DNA of 64,000 nucleotides. Origin: an uncultured Microbacterium sp. GTDB taxonomy: Bacteria; Actinomycetota; Actinomycetes; Actinomycetales; Microbacteriaceae. Positions within the stretch are counted from its first letter, which is position 1. Every line of letters starts with the position of its first letter. Below the pieces are notes generated by a model. It was given only the letters and a program-made list of their open reading frames with translations, ran no database searches and was not told where the DNA came from. Position numbers and translations under genes: made by a program. The stretch spans positions 1 through 64,000 of the forward strand of contig NZ_CALBRW010000012.1 of assembly GCF_937927635.1 (NCBI RefSeq), written 5' to 3'. Shown here piece after piece: positions 1 through 8,038 of the stretch.

Positions 1-106
1 AGAGCATGAGTCAGGAAGACCGCTGCGGGGCTCCCACCACCATCATCACTGTCAGTTCTCGACGTTGTCGGAGACGGATCACGTCGTCGCAGGAGGAGGA
101 TGCGCC

Positions 107-778
107 GTGCCAGTGCCCCAGCATGAAATCGGACCGTCGCGGCCGCGCGTCCTGGTGCGCGAGCGCGTGCGGGAGCAGCTGCGCGAGGCGATCCTGACGG
201 GCGTCCTGCTGCCGGGCGAACGGCTGGAGGAGGGGGCGCTGCGCGCGTGGCTGGGGGTCTCGGCCACGCCGATCCGCCAGGCGCTGCATGCACTCGCCAT
301 CGAGGGGCTGGTCGTGTCGGCCCCGCAGTCGCACACGATCGTCGCCATCCCGCAGCCGGAGCACGCCGTGCCCAACCTTCAGGCCGTGGGCGTTCTCCTG
401 GTGGGCGTGAGCGCCCTCACCGTGCCGGAGCTCGCTCCGGACGAGCTTGTGGAGCTGGCGAGGATCGCCGGGGAGGTGGCGGACCGGCTCGCAGCGGGCG
501 ATGCGCAGGGATCCTCCGAGGTGTCGGGAAGATACTTCATGCGGCTGATCGAGCGGTGCCCGAACAGTGTGCTGGTCGGTCTCACCAAGAGGTCCGGAAC
601 ATCGCTGGGATACCACGCGTTTCTGTCGCGCGACGCCCTCGGCGACGCGCTCCGCACGGTCGAGAACGGCTACCGGTCGCTGCAGTCCGCCCTGCTCGAC
701 GGCGACTCATCGTCCATCGACCGGGCGACACGGGCGTGCTTCCTGCTGGTGGCAGATGACCGCGACGGCGGCAGCTGA
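107..778 (+). CDS. GntR-family transcriptional regulator
   Basis: Predicted DNA-binding repressor or activator of about 223 residues. The first 75 residues form the winged helix typical of GntR/FadR proteins: VRERVREQLREAILTG, then LLPGERLEE, then VSATPIRQALHALAIEGLV. The remainder is helical and resembles an FCD ligand-binding domain, but its metal-binding histidines are not obvious. The frame stays open back to a TTG at 65, but AGGAGGAGGA at 91-100 sits six bases before the GTG at 107, so 107 is the better start. No effector can be deduced and the neighbours are unrelated housekeeping genes. Confidence 0.8.
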   Translation: MPVPQHEIGPSRPRVLVRERVREQLREAILTGVLLPGERLEEGALRAWLGVSATPIRQALHALAIEGLVVSAPQSHTIVAIPQPEHAVPNLQAVGVLLVGVSALTVPELAPDELVELARIAGEVADRLAAGDAQGSSEVSGRYFMRLIERCPNSVLVGLTKRSGTSLGYHAFLSRDALGDALRTVENGYRSLQSALLDGDSSSIDRATRACFLLVADDRDGGS

Positions 779-840
779 GGCGTTGGGATCGGTGCGCCTT
801 CTCGCTTCGGGGCCGTTCGCCTTCCCGGACTGAACCTTCT

Positions 841-846
841 TAGACT
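841..846 (+). promoter_or_regulatory. -10 element TAGACT, leaderless promoter of the FBP gene
   Basis: TAGACT ends six bases before the ATG at 853 and no Shine-Dalgarno lies between them. Transcription would start at or next to the A of the start codon, giving a leaderless mRNA. No good -35 hexamer is visible. Confidence 0.45.
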
Positions 847-852
847 GAACCG

Positions 853-1344
853 ATGCGACCACTCACCGAAGCACAGATCCGTGAGTCCATCGGGAACGCG
901 GATGCCGAAGAGATCGCCCAGCTCGGGATGCCGCACGACTTCATCCTGACCGACTGGGACTATCTGGACTTCCTCGCCTGGCGCGATCCGGAGTCCTCTC
1001 GGCGCGGTGTCGTCATCGTCGAGCACGAAGGAGCCCCGCGAGGGATCGTGCTCCGCGCGACCGACCCCTCTCGCGTGCGCTCGGGCATGTGCAACATCTG
1101 TCACACCCTGCAGCCCGGCAATCAGGTGGCGCTGCTGACCGCGCGCCGGGGTGGAGCGAAGGGGCGCCGCGGCGACAGCGCGGGCACCTATATCTGCGCG
1201 GACCTGTCCTGTCACGAGAACGCGCGCCTCGCGCATCCGCTGGCGCCGAACGAGGTGCGCGCCCCCGGCCAGGCCGACCTGCGCCTGGACGGCACGCGTC
1301 ATCGCATGGAGGCCTTCGTGGCCAGGGTGCTCGGCGAGGAATGA
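853..1344 (+). CDS. FBP-domain treble-clef zinc-finger protein
   Basis: A 163-residue protein resembling the FBP C-terminal domain family, whose members include FusB-type proteins that bind elongation factor G on the ribosome. The zinc ligands are visible as CNIC near residue 80 and a second cysteine pair in CADLSC near residue 117, separated by a basic, glycine-rich stretch (ARRGGAKGRRGD). The N-terminal half is acidic and aromatic (DWDYLDFLAW). The actinobacterial proteins have no assigned function, so a role in ribosome or EF-G binding is only family inference. It stands alone with its own predicted leaderless promoter. Confidence 0.75.
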   Translation: MRPLTEAQIRESIGNADAEEIAQLGMPHDFILTDWDYLDFLAWRDPESSRRGVVIVEHEGAPRGIVLRATDPSRVRSGMCNICHTLQPGNQVALLTARRGGAKGRRGDSAGTYICADLSCHENARLAHPLAPNEVRAPGQADLRLDGTRHRMEAFVARVLGEE

Positions 1345-1396
1345 GCCTGAGTCCCGGATAAGCTGAGACTGAAGATCTGCGCATCGAAGGAGAGCC

Positions 1397-2194
1397 ATGT
1401 CCGATTCCATCCTGCTCAGCGTCGCCGACGGGCTGGCGCACCTCACGCTGAACCGGCCCGCGAGCCTGAATGCGTTCGATGCGGATCTCGCGCACGCCTG
1501 GCGCGATGCGACCGCCGAGGCGGTCGGTCGCGACGATGTGCGCGCCGTCGTGCTGGATGCCGCCGGCCGGGCCTTCTGCGCCGGTGGCGATGTGCTGGCC
1601 ATGGCGACCGGCATGGGTGGCGGCGCCGACATCACCGCGCTCGCGCACGTGATCAACGAGGGCATCGTCTCGCTGACCACCTCGGCGATCCCCGTCGTGG
1701 TCGCCGCGCACGGCACCACCGCCGGCGGGGGCCTGGGCATCATGATGTGCGGGGATTACACCGTGGTCGGCGCAGGCTCGAAGATCGGCAGCCTGTACGC
1801 CAACATCGGGCTGACGCCCGACCTGTCGGTCACCGCGCAGCTCGCCCGCGCGATCGGAGAGCGCCGTGCGCTGCAGCTGGTGCTGCAGGACCGCCTGCTC
1901 TCCGCCGACGAGGCGGTGGAGTGGGGCCTGGTCGCGGAGGCGGTGGGGGGAGCGGATGCCGAGGCCGAGGCGGATGCCGTGCGCGAGCGCGCGCAGGAGA
2001 TCGCGCGCTTCTGGCTGTCGGGCGCCGCAGGAGCCTACGGTCAGGCCAAGCGCCTGATCCGCTCGCAGCCGTCCCGCACCTATGCGGAGCAGCTGGCCGA
2101 GGAGGCCCGCTCCATCGGGGAGGCGTTCGACACGGCGGAGTCCAGGGCTCGGGTCGCCGCATTCGCGGCGGCGTCCCGCAAGTCCGCGCACTGA
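1397..2194 (+). CDS. Crotonase-family enoyl-CoA hydratase/isomerase
   Basis: A 265-residue crotonase-fold acyl-CoA enzyme. The oxyanion-hole regions are visible as AFCAGGDV and AHGTTAGGGLG. The two glutamates used by enoyl-CoA hydratases for water addition appear to be missing: Gly114 sits where GGGxE carries the first and Tyr where PEI carries the second. Asp142 in GLTPDLSVT instead matches the aspartate of PaaG-type isomerases. It is therefore more likely an isomerase-like crotonase than a hydratase. The ATG at 1397 has a strong GAAGGAGAG ribosome site, and TAAGCT at 1360-1365 is a plausible -10. No other acyl-CoA genes lie beside it. Confidence 0.8.
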   Translation: MSDSILLSVADGLAHLTLNRPASLNAFDADLAHAWRDATAEAVGRDDVRAVVLDAAGRAFCAGGDVLAMATGMGGGADITALAHVINEGIVSLTTSAIPVVVAAHGTTAGGGLGIMMCGDYTVVGAGSKIGSLYANIGLTPDLSVTAQLARAIGERRALQLVLQDRLLSADEAVEWGLVAEAVGGADAEAEADAVRERAQEIARFWLSGAAGAYGQAKRLIRSQPSRTYAEQLAEEARSIGEAFDTAESRARVAAFAAASRKSAH

Positions 2195-2281
2195 CCCGCT
2201 GCGACGGGGTTATCCACAGTCTCCGGCGGCGCGCGGGGTGCGCATGGCAGGATGAGAGCACGACCGCCGGAGGGGATGCTC

Positions 2282-3385
2282 ATGTCTGACACGACACCGC
2301 ACGCCGATACCAAGCAGATGACCTCGAAGCTCATGCGCGGGGCCATCTGGATCGCCATCGGCGCGCTCATCGCCGCCGCGCTCGTCTGCGTGGTGTGGGT
2401 GCTCATCGGCGACCAGGACGGCATCATCGGCCGCGCATTCCTGACGATCCTGCTGCTGGCGCTGTTCGCCGGTGTGGCGATCCTGGAGTCCAATCTCTCC
2501 GCGAGTCGACCCGACTGGCTGGCGCTGGCCAGCATGATCAGTTGGATCGTTGTGCTGCTGGTCGGCGCGGTGAAGATCTGGCTGCCCGAGGAGGAGCGCT
2601 ACGGCGGCTGGGCCATTGTGCGCTTCTGGCAGCTGATCCTCGTGATCGGCATCCTGCAGCTGGCACTGCTGCACCTGCGGCTGTTCCTGAAGGCGTCGCA
2701 GCGCTACGTCACCGCGTTCACCCGTGTGATCACGATCGCCACGCTGGTCGTCCTGGGGCTGCTGGTCGCCATGCTGGTCTTCTTCCTGACCTTCCCCGAC
2801 CTGTTCGAATACAGCGACCTGTACTGGCGCATCGTGATCGCGCTGACGATCCTCGCCGCCGTCGGCACGACGCTGATCCCCCTGCTCAACGCGCTGTTCG
2901 CGCCCCGTCGGCCGCGACCGGCGCCGCTGACGCACCAGCCGTCGTACGTCGAGTCCCAGGGGTCGTTCGTCACTCCGGCCCCGCAGCCGCAGTGGCCGAC
3001 GTACGCCGATGGACGCACGCCGTTGCCGGTCATGCCCGACGGATCGCCGGACTGGAACGCGTACTACACCGGACAGCCCACGTACCCGGCACCCGCACAG
3101 GGCTTCCCGACGCTGGATGCTCCACCCGCGCAGCAGGCCCCTGCGCCGCAGGCACCCGCGCAGCAGCAGGCACCCGCGCCGCAGACACCCGAGCAGCGGC
3201 CTGCCCCTGCGCAGCAGCAGGCGCCCGGGCAGTTCGCGGCTCCTGCCGTGCCGGCTCCTGAGCAGTACGCTCAGCCGGCCCCCGCCCAGCCCGCGGCTCC
3301 GCCGCAGGAACAGCACCCGCCGGTCCCACCGGTGAGCGGCTCCTTCCCACCGCCGCCTCCCGCGGCTCCCGGCGGCGCCGAGTGA
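2282..3385 (+). CDS. Six-helix membrane protein with Pro/Gln/Ala-rich tail
   Basis: Protein of unknown function, about 367 residues. Residues 15-205 contain six predicted transmembrane segments, beginning with GAIWIAIGALIAAALVCVVW and ending with IALTILAAVGTTLIPLLNAL. From about residue 207 the chain becomes a low-complexity tail of PAPQ and APAQQQ repeats, probably cytoplasmic and disordered. The frame opens at 2252, but GGAGGGG at 2269-2275 favours the ATG at 2282. Its stop overlaps the start of the next gene by four bases, so the two are probably translationally coupled. Confidence 0.75.
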   Translation: MSDTTPHADTKQMTSKLMRGAIWIAIGALIAAALVCVVWVLIGDQDGIIGRAFLTILLLALFAGVAILESNLSASRPDWLALASMISWIVVLLVGAVKIWLPEEERYGGWAIVRFWQLILVIGILQLALLHLRLFLKASQRYVTAFTRVITIATLVVLGLLVAMLVFFLTFPDLFEYSDLYWRIVIALTILAAVGTTLIPLLNALFAPRRPRPAPLTHQPSYVESQGSFVTPAPQPQWPTYADGRTPLPVMPDGSPDWNAYYTGQPTYPAPAQGFPTLDAPPAQQAPAPQAPAQQQAPAPQTPEQRPAPAQQQAPGQFAAPAVPAPEQYAQPAPAQPAAPPQEQHPPVPPVSGSFPPPPPAAPGGAE

Positions 3386-4182
3386 ACGACGTCGAGCTCG
3401 GCGCGCTCGCCGCGGACATCGCCCTCGAAGCCGGCGCACGGGCGAAACAGCGTCGGTCGGAGGGCGTCGCACTGGCCGCGACCAAGTCATCGCTGGCCGA
3501 TATCGTCACCGAGGCCGATCGCGAGGTCGAGCAGCTCATCCGGGACCGACTGCACGCCGAACGGCCGGATGACGGCTTCTTCGGCGAGGAGAGCGGCGCG
3601 GAGGCAGGTACCAGCGGCCTGACCTGGGTCGTCGATCCGATCGACGGCACGGTCAACTACGCCTATGGCATCGGCGCGTATTCGGTGAGCATCGCCGTCG
3701 TGCAGGGCGAACCCGATCCGCAGCGTTGGCAGGGCATCGCAGGCGCCGTCAACGCACCCGTGCTCGGAGAGCTGTTCACCGCCGTGCGTGGCGAGGGCGC
3801 CTGGCTCTCGGGCAGCCGGCTGTCGGTCGGCGAGGCTACGGCGGCAGGAGCGCTGCTGGGCACGGGGTTCGGCTACGACCCCGCCACGCACGAGGGCGAC
3901 CTGGCGATGGTGCGTCGAGTGATGACCATGGCGCGCGACGTGCGCCGGATGGGATCGGCCGCCATCGATCTGTCCTATGTGGCAGCCGGGCGGTTGGACG
4001 GCTACTTCGAGCGCGGCCTGAAGCCGTGGGACTTCGCTGCCGGGGCGCTGCTGGTGCAGGAGGCCGGCGGGGCGGTGACCGGACTGGAGCTCGCATCGCC
4101 GCGCCCCATGCTGATCGCCGGCGGACGCGCGGTGCACGACAGGCTGCGTGGCATCATCGAGGCCGCCGGCCGAGCGGACTGA
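3382..4182 (+). CDS. Inositol monophosphatase family protein
   Basis: A 266-residue Mg2+-dependent phosphatase of the IMPase/SuhB/HisN family. The metal site is visible as GEESG near residue 70, DPIDGTVN at 85-92 (Asp85 and Asp88 as metal ligands) and WDFAAG near residue 216. Possible substrates include myo-inositol phosphate, histidinol phosphate or another sugar phosphate; the sequence alone does not decide. The GTG start overlaps the preceding stop (GTGA), implying coupling to the membrane protein gene. Confidence 0.85.
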   Translation: MNDVELGALAADIALEAGARAKQRRSEGVALAATKSSLADIVTEADREVEQLIRDRLHAERPDDGFFGEESGAEAGTSGLTWVVDPIDGTVNYAYGIGAYSVSIAVVQGEPDPQRWQGIAGAVNAPVLGELFTAVRGEGAWLSGSRLSVGEATAAGALLGTGFGYDPATHEGDLAMVRRVMTMARDVRRMGSAAIDLSYVAAGRLDGYFERGLKPWDFAAGALLVQEAGGAVTGLELASPRPMLIAGGRAVHDRLRGIIEAAGRAD

Positions 4183-4313
4183 GGGAGTTCGTTCGAGTGC
4201 ATGGCTTTTTCAGCGGACTGTCTGTACAGTGTTTATCTGTTCGTTACTTTCGCGGCCCGAAAGCGGAAGTGGCCAAGTACCCCCGTGCTTGCTGATTACT
4301 CGAGAGTTGTGAC

Positions 4314-5588
4314 TTGCCCCCTGTACGTCCTGAGGATGGCCCCGCGCTGACGCGGCGCGCCAACCGACTCCGCAACGCCGCCCCGGCGGCATCCGGGCCT
4401 CTCGCGACTGCAGCTCCTGTGACGTCGGTGATCGACGGACCTGAGGCTGTGCGCGCGGAAGCCGTTCACGTTCTGACCGCGGTCGCGCAGAGTTCTCCCG
4501 AGCCGCTCAGTCGGCGTGCGCGCCGGCTCGCCCAGGCGAAGGCCGCACAGGCTGTGAGCGCACCGCACATCCCGCAGGCTCCGATCGACGAAGCGCACAT
4601 CACGGTCGCCGAGGTCGAATTCGCCGAGGTCGCCGCAGCCGAAGTCGTGCCCGTCCCGGAGCCTGAGCTCGGCGTCGCCGTGACCACGCTCGCCGCACCG
4701 GCCGCGCCATCCGATGACGTGTTCGCACAGGCCTCCAGCGCTTTCGGGTTCGCCCCCGTCGAGCATGTCGAGGCCTCGACGGCGATCATCGACCACGACG
4801 AGCCGGTGCAGGCATCCGCCTCGTCGAATCACGTGGCTCCTCGTCGTCGCATCCGGCGTCGTCTCGCAGCCGCCGGCGCGAGCCTCGGAGTGATGGGCGT
4901 CGCCGGGCTCATCGCCGTGTCGATGACGCTCCCCGCCAGCGCAGTCGCCGCCGTGCAGGCGGGAGACGGCGGGGCCACGGCATCGCTGGTCGCGTCGAAC
5001 GCGTCGACCGCCAAGAAGGCCGACAAGGGCGAGATCCAGGCCTACGTGGCATCCGACGACGCTCAAGGGGAGTCGCTCGCGCGCTCCGATGCGTACTCGA
5101 CGATCTCGCTGCTGGATGTCGCAGCCGAGGAGAACATCAAGTTCTCCGACAGCCTCTACACCAACGACCCCAATGCGGCCATTCAGTGGCCGTTCATGGT
5201 CGGTGTCGCGATGAGCTCCCCCTTCGGCATGCGCAACGGCCGCATGCACGAGGGCATCGACCTGGTGCCCGGCAACGGCGCGACCATCCAGGCCATCGCC
5301 GACGGCACCGTGCGCGAGGCGACCGAGTCCGGCGGCGCCTACGGTGTGACGATCTACATCGACCACATCATCGACGGCAAGCTCATCACGAGTCACTACG
5401 CGCACATGCAGCACGGCTCCATGCTCGTGCACACCGGTGACAAGGTGAAGGTCGGACAGCCCCTCGGCAAGGTCGGTACGACGGGGCGGTCGACCGGCCC
5501 GCACCTGCATTTCGAGCTGATCGTCAACGGTTCGAGGATCGATCCGCTGCCCTGGCTGCGCGCGAATGCGGGACGGTATTCGTACTGA
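4314..5588 (+). CDS. M23 (LytM-type) peptidase with long cytoplasmic N-terminus
   Basis: Predicted peptidoglycan endopeptidase of 424 residues. An acidic, alanine-rich cytoplasmic segment of about 180 residues precedes a basic patch (PRRRIRRR) and one membrane segment near residues 185-210. The peptidase domain occupies about 300-424. Zinc ligands are visible: His312 and Asp316 in HEGIDL, and His397 and His399 in HLHFE. The annotated start is a TTG with no clear Shine-Dalgarno, so the exact N-terminus is uncertain. It probably acts outside the cell in wall remodelling. The 131-bp upstream gap was checked for a c-di-AMP riboswitch and none was recognised. Confidence 0.85.
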   Translation: MPPVRPEDGPALTRRANRLRNAAPAASGPLATAAPVTSVIDGPEAVRAEAVHVLTAVAQSSPEPLSRRARRLAQAKAAQAVSAPHIPQAPIDEAHITVAEVEFAEVAAAEVVPVPEPELGVAVTTLAAPAAPSDDVFAQASSAFGFAPVEHVEASTAIIDHDEPVQASASSNHVAPRRRIRRRLAAAGASLGVMGVAGLIAVSMTLPASAVAAVQAGDGGATASLVASNASTAKKADKGEIQAYVASDDAQGESLARSDAYSTISLLDVAAEENIKFSDSLYTNDPNAAIQWPFMVGVAMSSPFGMRNGRMHEGIDLVPGNGATIQAIADGTVREATESGGAYGVTIYIDHIIDGKLITSHYAHMQHGSMLVHTGDKVKVGQPLGKVGTTGRSTGPHLHFELIVNGSRIDPLPWLRANAGRYSY

Positions 5589-5621
5589 CGGCTCGATTTC
5601 ATTTGTGAGCCGTGCGGATGC

Positions 5622-5627
5622 TAGGCT
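5622..5627 (+). promoter_or_regulatory. Putative -10 element TAGGCT for the tRNA pair
   Basis: TAGGCT lies 28 bases before tRNA-Thr, in the right place for a promoter driving the two tRNA genes. A convincing -35 at 16-18 bp was not found. Confidence 0.35.
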
Positions 5628-5655
5628 CATCTGGTTGCCCTGACAGGGGCAGCAC

Positions 5656-5727
5656 GCCCCGATAGCTCAGTGGCAGAGCACTTCCATGGTAAGGAAGGGG
5701 TCGTCAGTTCAATCCTGACTCGGGGCT
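5656..5727 (+). tRNA. tRNA-Thr (anticodon GGT)
   Basis: A 72-nt cloverleaf. The acceptor arm GCCCCGA pairs with TCGGGGC. The D-arm is GCTC/GAGC, the anticodon stem CTTCC/GGAAG with loop ATGGTAA, and the T-arm GTCAG-TTCAATC-CTGAC. The anticodon GGT reads threonine ACC/ACT codons. CCA is not encoded. Confidence 0.97.
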
Positions 5728-5757
5728 CGCAGCACCACTCTCGGAGTGTGTGAATGC

Positions 5758-5831
5758 GGCGGAGTAGCTCAGATGGTGAGAGCGCACGACTCATAATCGT
5801 GAGGTCGCGGGTTCGAGTCCCGCCTCCGCTA
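5758..5831 (+). tRNA. tRNA-Met (anticodon CAT)
   Basis: A 74-nt cloverleaf. The acceptor GGCGGAG pairs with CTCCGCT (closing pair G-U). The D-arm is GCTC/GAGC, the anticodon stem CACGA/TCGTG with loop CTCATAA, and the T-arm GCGGG-TTCGAGT-CCCGC. The G-U end pair and lack of initiator-specific features suggest elongator tRNA-Met. It follows tRNA-Thr by 30 bases. Confidence 0.95.
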
Positions 5832-5841
5832 CAGAAACAGA

Positions 5842-5866
5842 AAACCCTCGGTTCGCCCGGGGGTTT
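5842..5866 (+). terminator. Intrinsic terminator after the tRNA pair
   Basis: AAACCCTCG and CGGGGGTTT form a nine-pair stem around a 7-nt loop, starting 11 bases after tRNA-Met. The following T-run is short (TTTCG), as is common in high-GC actinobacteria. Confidence 0.7.
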
Positions 5867-5926
5867 CGTCGTATGCCGGGCCTGCTGCACGCCGGTTCGC
5901 GGGTCGCGGGTCGCAGTTCGCTGGTT

Positions 5927-5981
5927 CGCGGGTCGCAGATCGTCGTCTCGTCGAGTGGGAGGCCACCATTCGGGCCCCGCG
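5927..5981. repeat. 55-nt hairpin repeat, copy 1
   Basis: An imperfect palindrome of exactly 55 nt with two 23-nt arms and a 9-nt loop. It starts CGCGGGTCGCAGATCG and ends CCATTCGGGCCCCGCG. It belongs to the family seen at 6010, 15653-15959 and 17138. A partial phrase (CGCGGGTCGCAGTTCG) directly upstream at about 5898 may be a decayed copy. The rest of the 5867-6135 gap holds no gene. Confidence 0.75.
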
Positions 5982-6009
5982 AATAAGGGCGCTGTGCGGT
6001 CGCGCGTGT

Positions 6010-6064
6010 CGCGGGTCTCAGATGGTCGTCTCATTGTGGGGGAGGCCGCCATTCGGGACCCGCG
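6010..6064. repeat. 55-nt hairpin repeat, copy 2
   Basis: Same size and layout as the copy at 5927. The outer arms CGCGGGTC and GACCCGCG pair perfectly, the inner arms GATGG/CCATT and GTCTC/GAGGC pair partly, and a 9-nt loop lies between. It sits 28 bp after copy 1, upstream of the small membrane protein gene. Confidence 0.75.
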
Positions 6065-6135
6065 AGCGAAGGCATGGGCAGCGGTTCCGAGCTGCCCCCC
6101 TTGTCCGCCTCCTCGCGGCGGAGGATCATGGCGGC

Positions 6136-6456
6136 ATGGATGCCGTGGAGCGTGGCGTGATCGGTCATCGTGCAGCGCGCCCGACGCGCAGGGCTGTGCC
6201 GACGGCGGTCGTCGCGCTCGTCGCCCTGCTCGGCGTGGCGCTCGGGCTGCTCGGATCGATCTTCGGTCCCTATTACGGGCTCGTGGCCGGAGCACTGATA
6301 GCGGGTGCCGGAGCTCTCATGCGCAGAAGATCCGCGTTCGGACTGCTGCTGCTGGCTTTCGGCATCGGGGTGGCTGTCGGATCACTGGCGTACGTCGCGC
6401 TCGGGCTCCTGCAGCAGGGCGCGTCGGGCAGCGGCTCGGGGTCCGGCCTGGGCTGA
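6136..6456 (+). CDS. Small hydrophobic membrane protein
   Basis: About 106 residues, function unknown. After a short basic N-terminus it has two to three hydrophobic segments: AVVALVALLGVALGLLGSIF, a second beginning GLVAGALIAGAGAL, and a third beginning FGLLLLAFGIGVAVGS. A Gly/Ser tail ends the chain. The frame opens further upstream inside a hairpin repeat, so the ATG at 6136 is preferred, with GGAGGATC about 10 bases before it. It precedes the condensin operon in the same direction, but the operon appears to have its own promoter. Confidence 0.55.
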   Translation: MDAVERGVIGHRAARPTRRAVPTAVVALVALLGVALGLLGSIFGPYYGLVAGALIAGAGALMRRRSAFGLLLLAFGIGVAVGSLAYVALGLLQQGASGSGSGSGLG

Positions 6457-6549
6457 ACGCTCGTGGAGCACCGCGATCTCGGTGTGCTCCGTCCTGCTGA
6501 TCGTGTCCGTCGACGAGCTGCGGCAACGTGGTGATCCCCCCGCGCCCGG

Positions 6550-6555
6550 TAAACT
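6550..6555 (+). promoter_or_regulatory. -10 element TAAACT, leaderless promoter of jetABC
   Basis: TAAACT ends seven bases before the jetA ATG at 6563 and no Shine-Dalgarno lies between. This fits a leaderless transcript for the three-gene operon. No clear -35 is visible. Confidence 0.45.
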
Positions 6556-6562
6556 CGTCCCG

Positions 6563-8038
6563 ATGACTGGTACGCGTGCCGAGGCGGCATATTCCCGCTC
6601 CCTGGCAGCGTTCAGAACGCCGACCCTCGGGCTGCTGCACGGGCGCCAGGCGCCCTTCGTCATCGCGTCCCTGTCGATGCTCTTCACAGCCGATCGCCCG
6701 GCGGTACCCATCGCCGATGCGCATGCCGAGGTCGACGAGACCCTCACCGAGCTGCGCGCAGCCGGCTACGACGATGAAGACCGCCGCATCCCCGCAGGCT
6801 CCGGCCGCGAGGTGTGCCGCACCTGGGCCAAGCAGGGCTGGCTGGTGCAGCAGATCGACGACGACACCGAGGTGTACCGGCTCTCCGCGCATGCCGTCGA
6901 AGCTCTGGAGATCACCGGCCGCACCGGCGGCAACCGCACGCGTGTCTCCAGCTCCCGCGTGCGCACGCTGCTCGAGGCCGTCGAGCGGCTCGCCGACGAT
7001 GCCGAGGCCGACCCCGTCAAGCGCATCGCCCGGCTCACCTCCGAGCGCGATGCTCTGGATGCCGAGATCCTGCGCATCCAGGCCGACGGCACCGCTCCGC
7101 TGGACGACGAGGAGCTGTACGAAGAGGCCGAGAACGTGCTGCACCTTGCCCGCGAGCTGCCGGCCGACTTCACGCGCGTGGCCGAGTCGCTCAAGCAGAT
7201 GCAGCGCGACGTGGTCTCGTACCTGCGCCGCGACGACCGACCCACCGGCGAGGTGCTGCGCGAGTACCTGCAGCGTGCCAAGGACGTCATGCAGTCCACG
7301 CCCGAGGGCCGCGCCTTCGCCGGCGCGCTGCGCCTGATCGGCGACCCCGACCGCATCGACGCGCTCACCTCTCAGCTGCACGACCTGCTCGCGCAGCCGT
7401 TCTCGCGCTTCCTCGACCCTGCGCAGCGCGTCGAGTTCGACGCCATCGGCCGCCGTGTGGAGCTGGGTGTCGAAGAGGTGCTGAACGCGCAGCGCCGGGC
7501 ATCCCACGTCATCACCGGGCAGGTCAAGAGCCACGATCCGCTGCGCGACCGGCAGATCGACGAGCTGCTGCGCGACGTGATCGCAGGCCTGCACGACTGG
7601 GCCGGCGACGCACCGCGAACGGCATCCGTCGACCCGATCCGCAGCCTGCCGCTGATCGACCTCGGTCGCCTGCGACAGAGCGTCGGCGACATCCGTCCGC
7701 CGGGTTCACCCGCGCCGCTGACGGAAGCCGACGACGTGGAGTACCTCGATGTCGATGAGCGTTCGTGGGGCGGGCCGCACTACGCCGAGCTCGAGGCGTA
7801 CGTCGCGGAGCTGGGCGGGGGGTTCGACCTCGGCGAGGCCTTCGAGGGAGCTCCGGATGCCGATCGCCGGCCGGTCGACCTGGTGGGGCTGCTGGAGATC
7901 GTGCACCAGGCCGGTATGGCCGAGCAGGATGCGCTCTCGACCGTCGAGACCCTGCGCCCCGACGGGACGACCCGTCGCTTCGCTTTCACGGCCGTCACCG
8001 CTGCCGTCGCCGAGACCAAGGAGGATCAGGATGCCTGA
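6563..8038 (+). CDS. jetA: JetA/MksF-type condensin subunit (DUF3375)
   Basis: A 491-residue protein matching the DUF3375 family, the kleisin-like subunit of Wadjet/MksBEF condensins. Visible features are the N-terminal helical segment LLHGRQAPFVIASLSMLF, the CRTWAKQGWLVQ block near residue 95, a long helical middle (LARELPADFTRVAESLKQMQ) and a C-terminal wing (VDLVGLLEIVHQAGMAEQDAL). In characterised Wadjet systems JetA bridges the JetC heads and holds JetB. The frame continues upstream to 6305, but the family-like start and the -10 at 6550 support 6563. The end overlaps jetB by eight bases. Confidence 0.85.
   Translation: MTGTRAEAAYSRSLAAFRTPTLGLLHGRQAPFVIASLSMLFTADRPAVPIADAHAEVDETLTELRAAGYDDEDRRIPAGSGREVCRTWAKQGWLVQQIDDDTEVYRLSAHAVEALEITGRTGGNRTRVSSSRVRTLLEAVERLADDAEADPVKRIARLTSERDALDAEILRIQADGTAPLDDEELYEEAENVLHLARELPADFTRVAESLKQMQRDVVSYLRRDDRPTGEVLREYLQRAKDVMQSTPEGRAFAGALRLIGDPDRIDALTSQLHDLLAQPFSRFLDPAQRVEFDAIGRRVELGVEEVLNAQRRASHVITGQVKSHDPLRDRQIDELLRDVIAGLHDWAGDAPRTASVDPIRSLPLIDLGRLRQSVGDIRPPGSPAPLTEADDVEYLDVDERSWGGPHYAELEAYVAELGGGFDLGEAFEGAPDADRRPVDLVGLLEIVHQAGMAEQDALSTVETLRPDGTTRRFAFTAVTAAVAETKEDQDA

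Noticed and set aside
4183..4313. c-di-AMP (ydaO) riboswitch before the M23 peptidase
   Set aside because: The conserved core segments of this riboswitch class were not found in the 131-bp gap.
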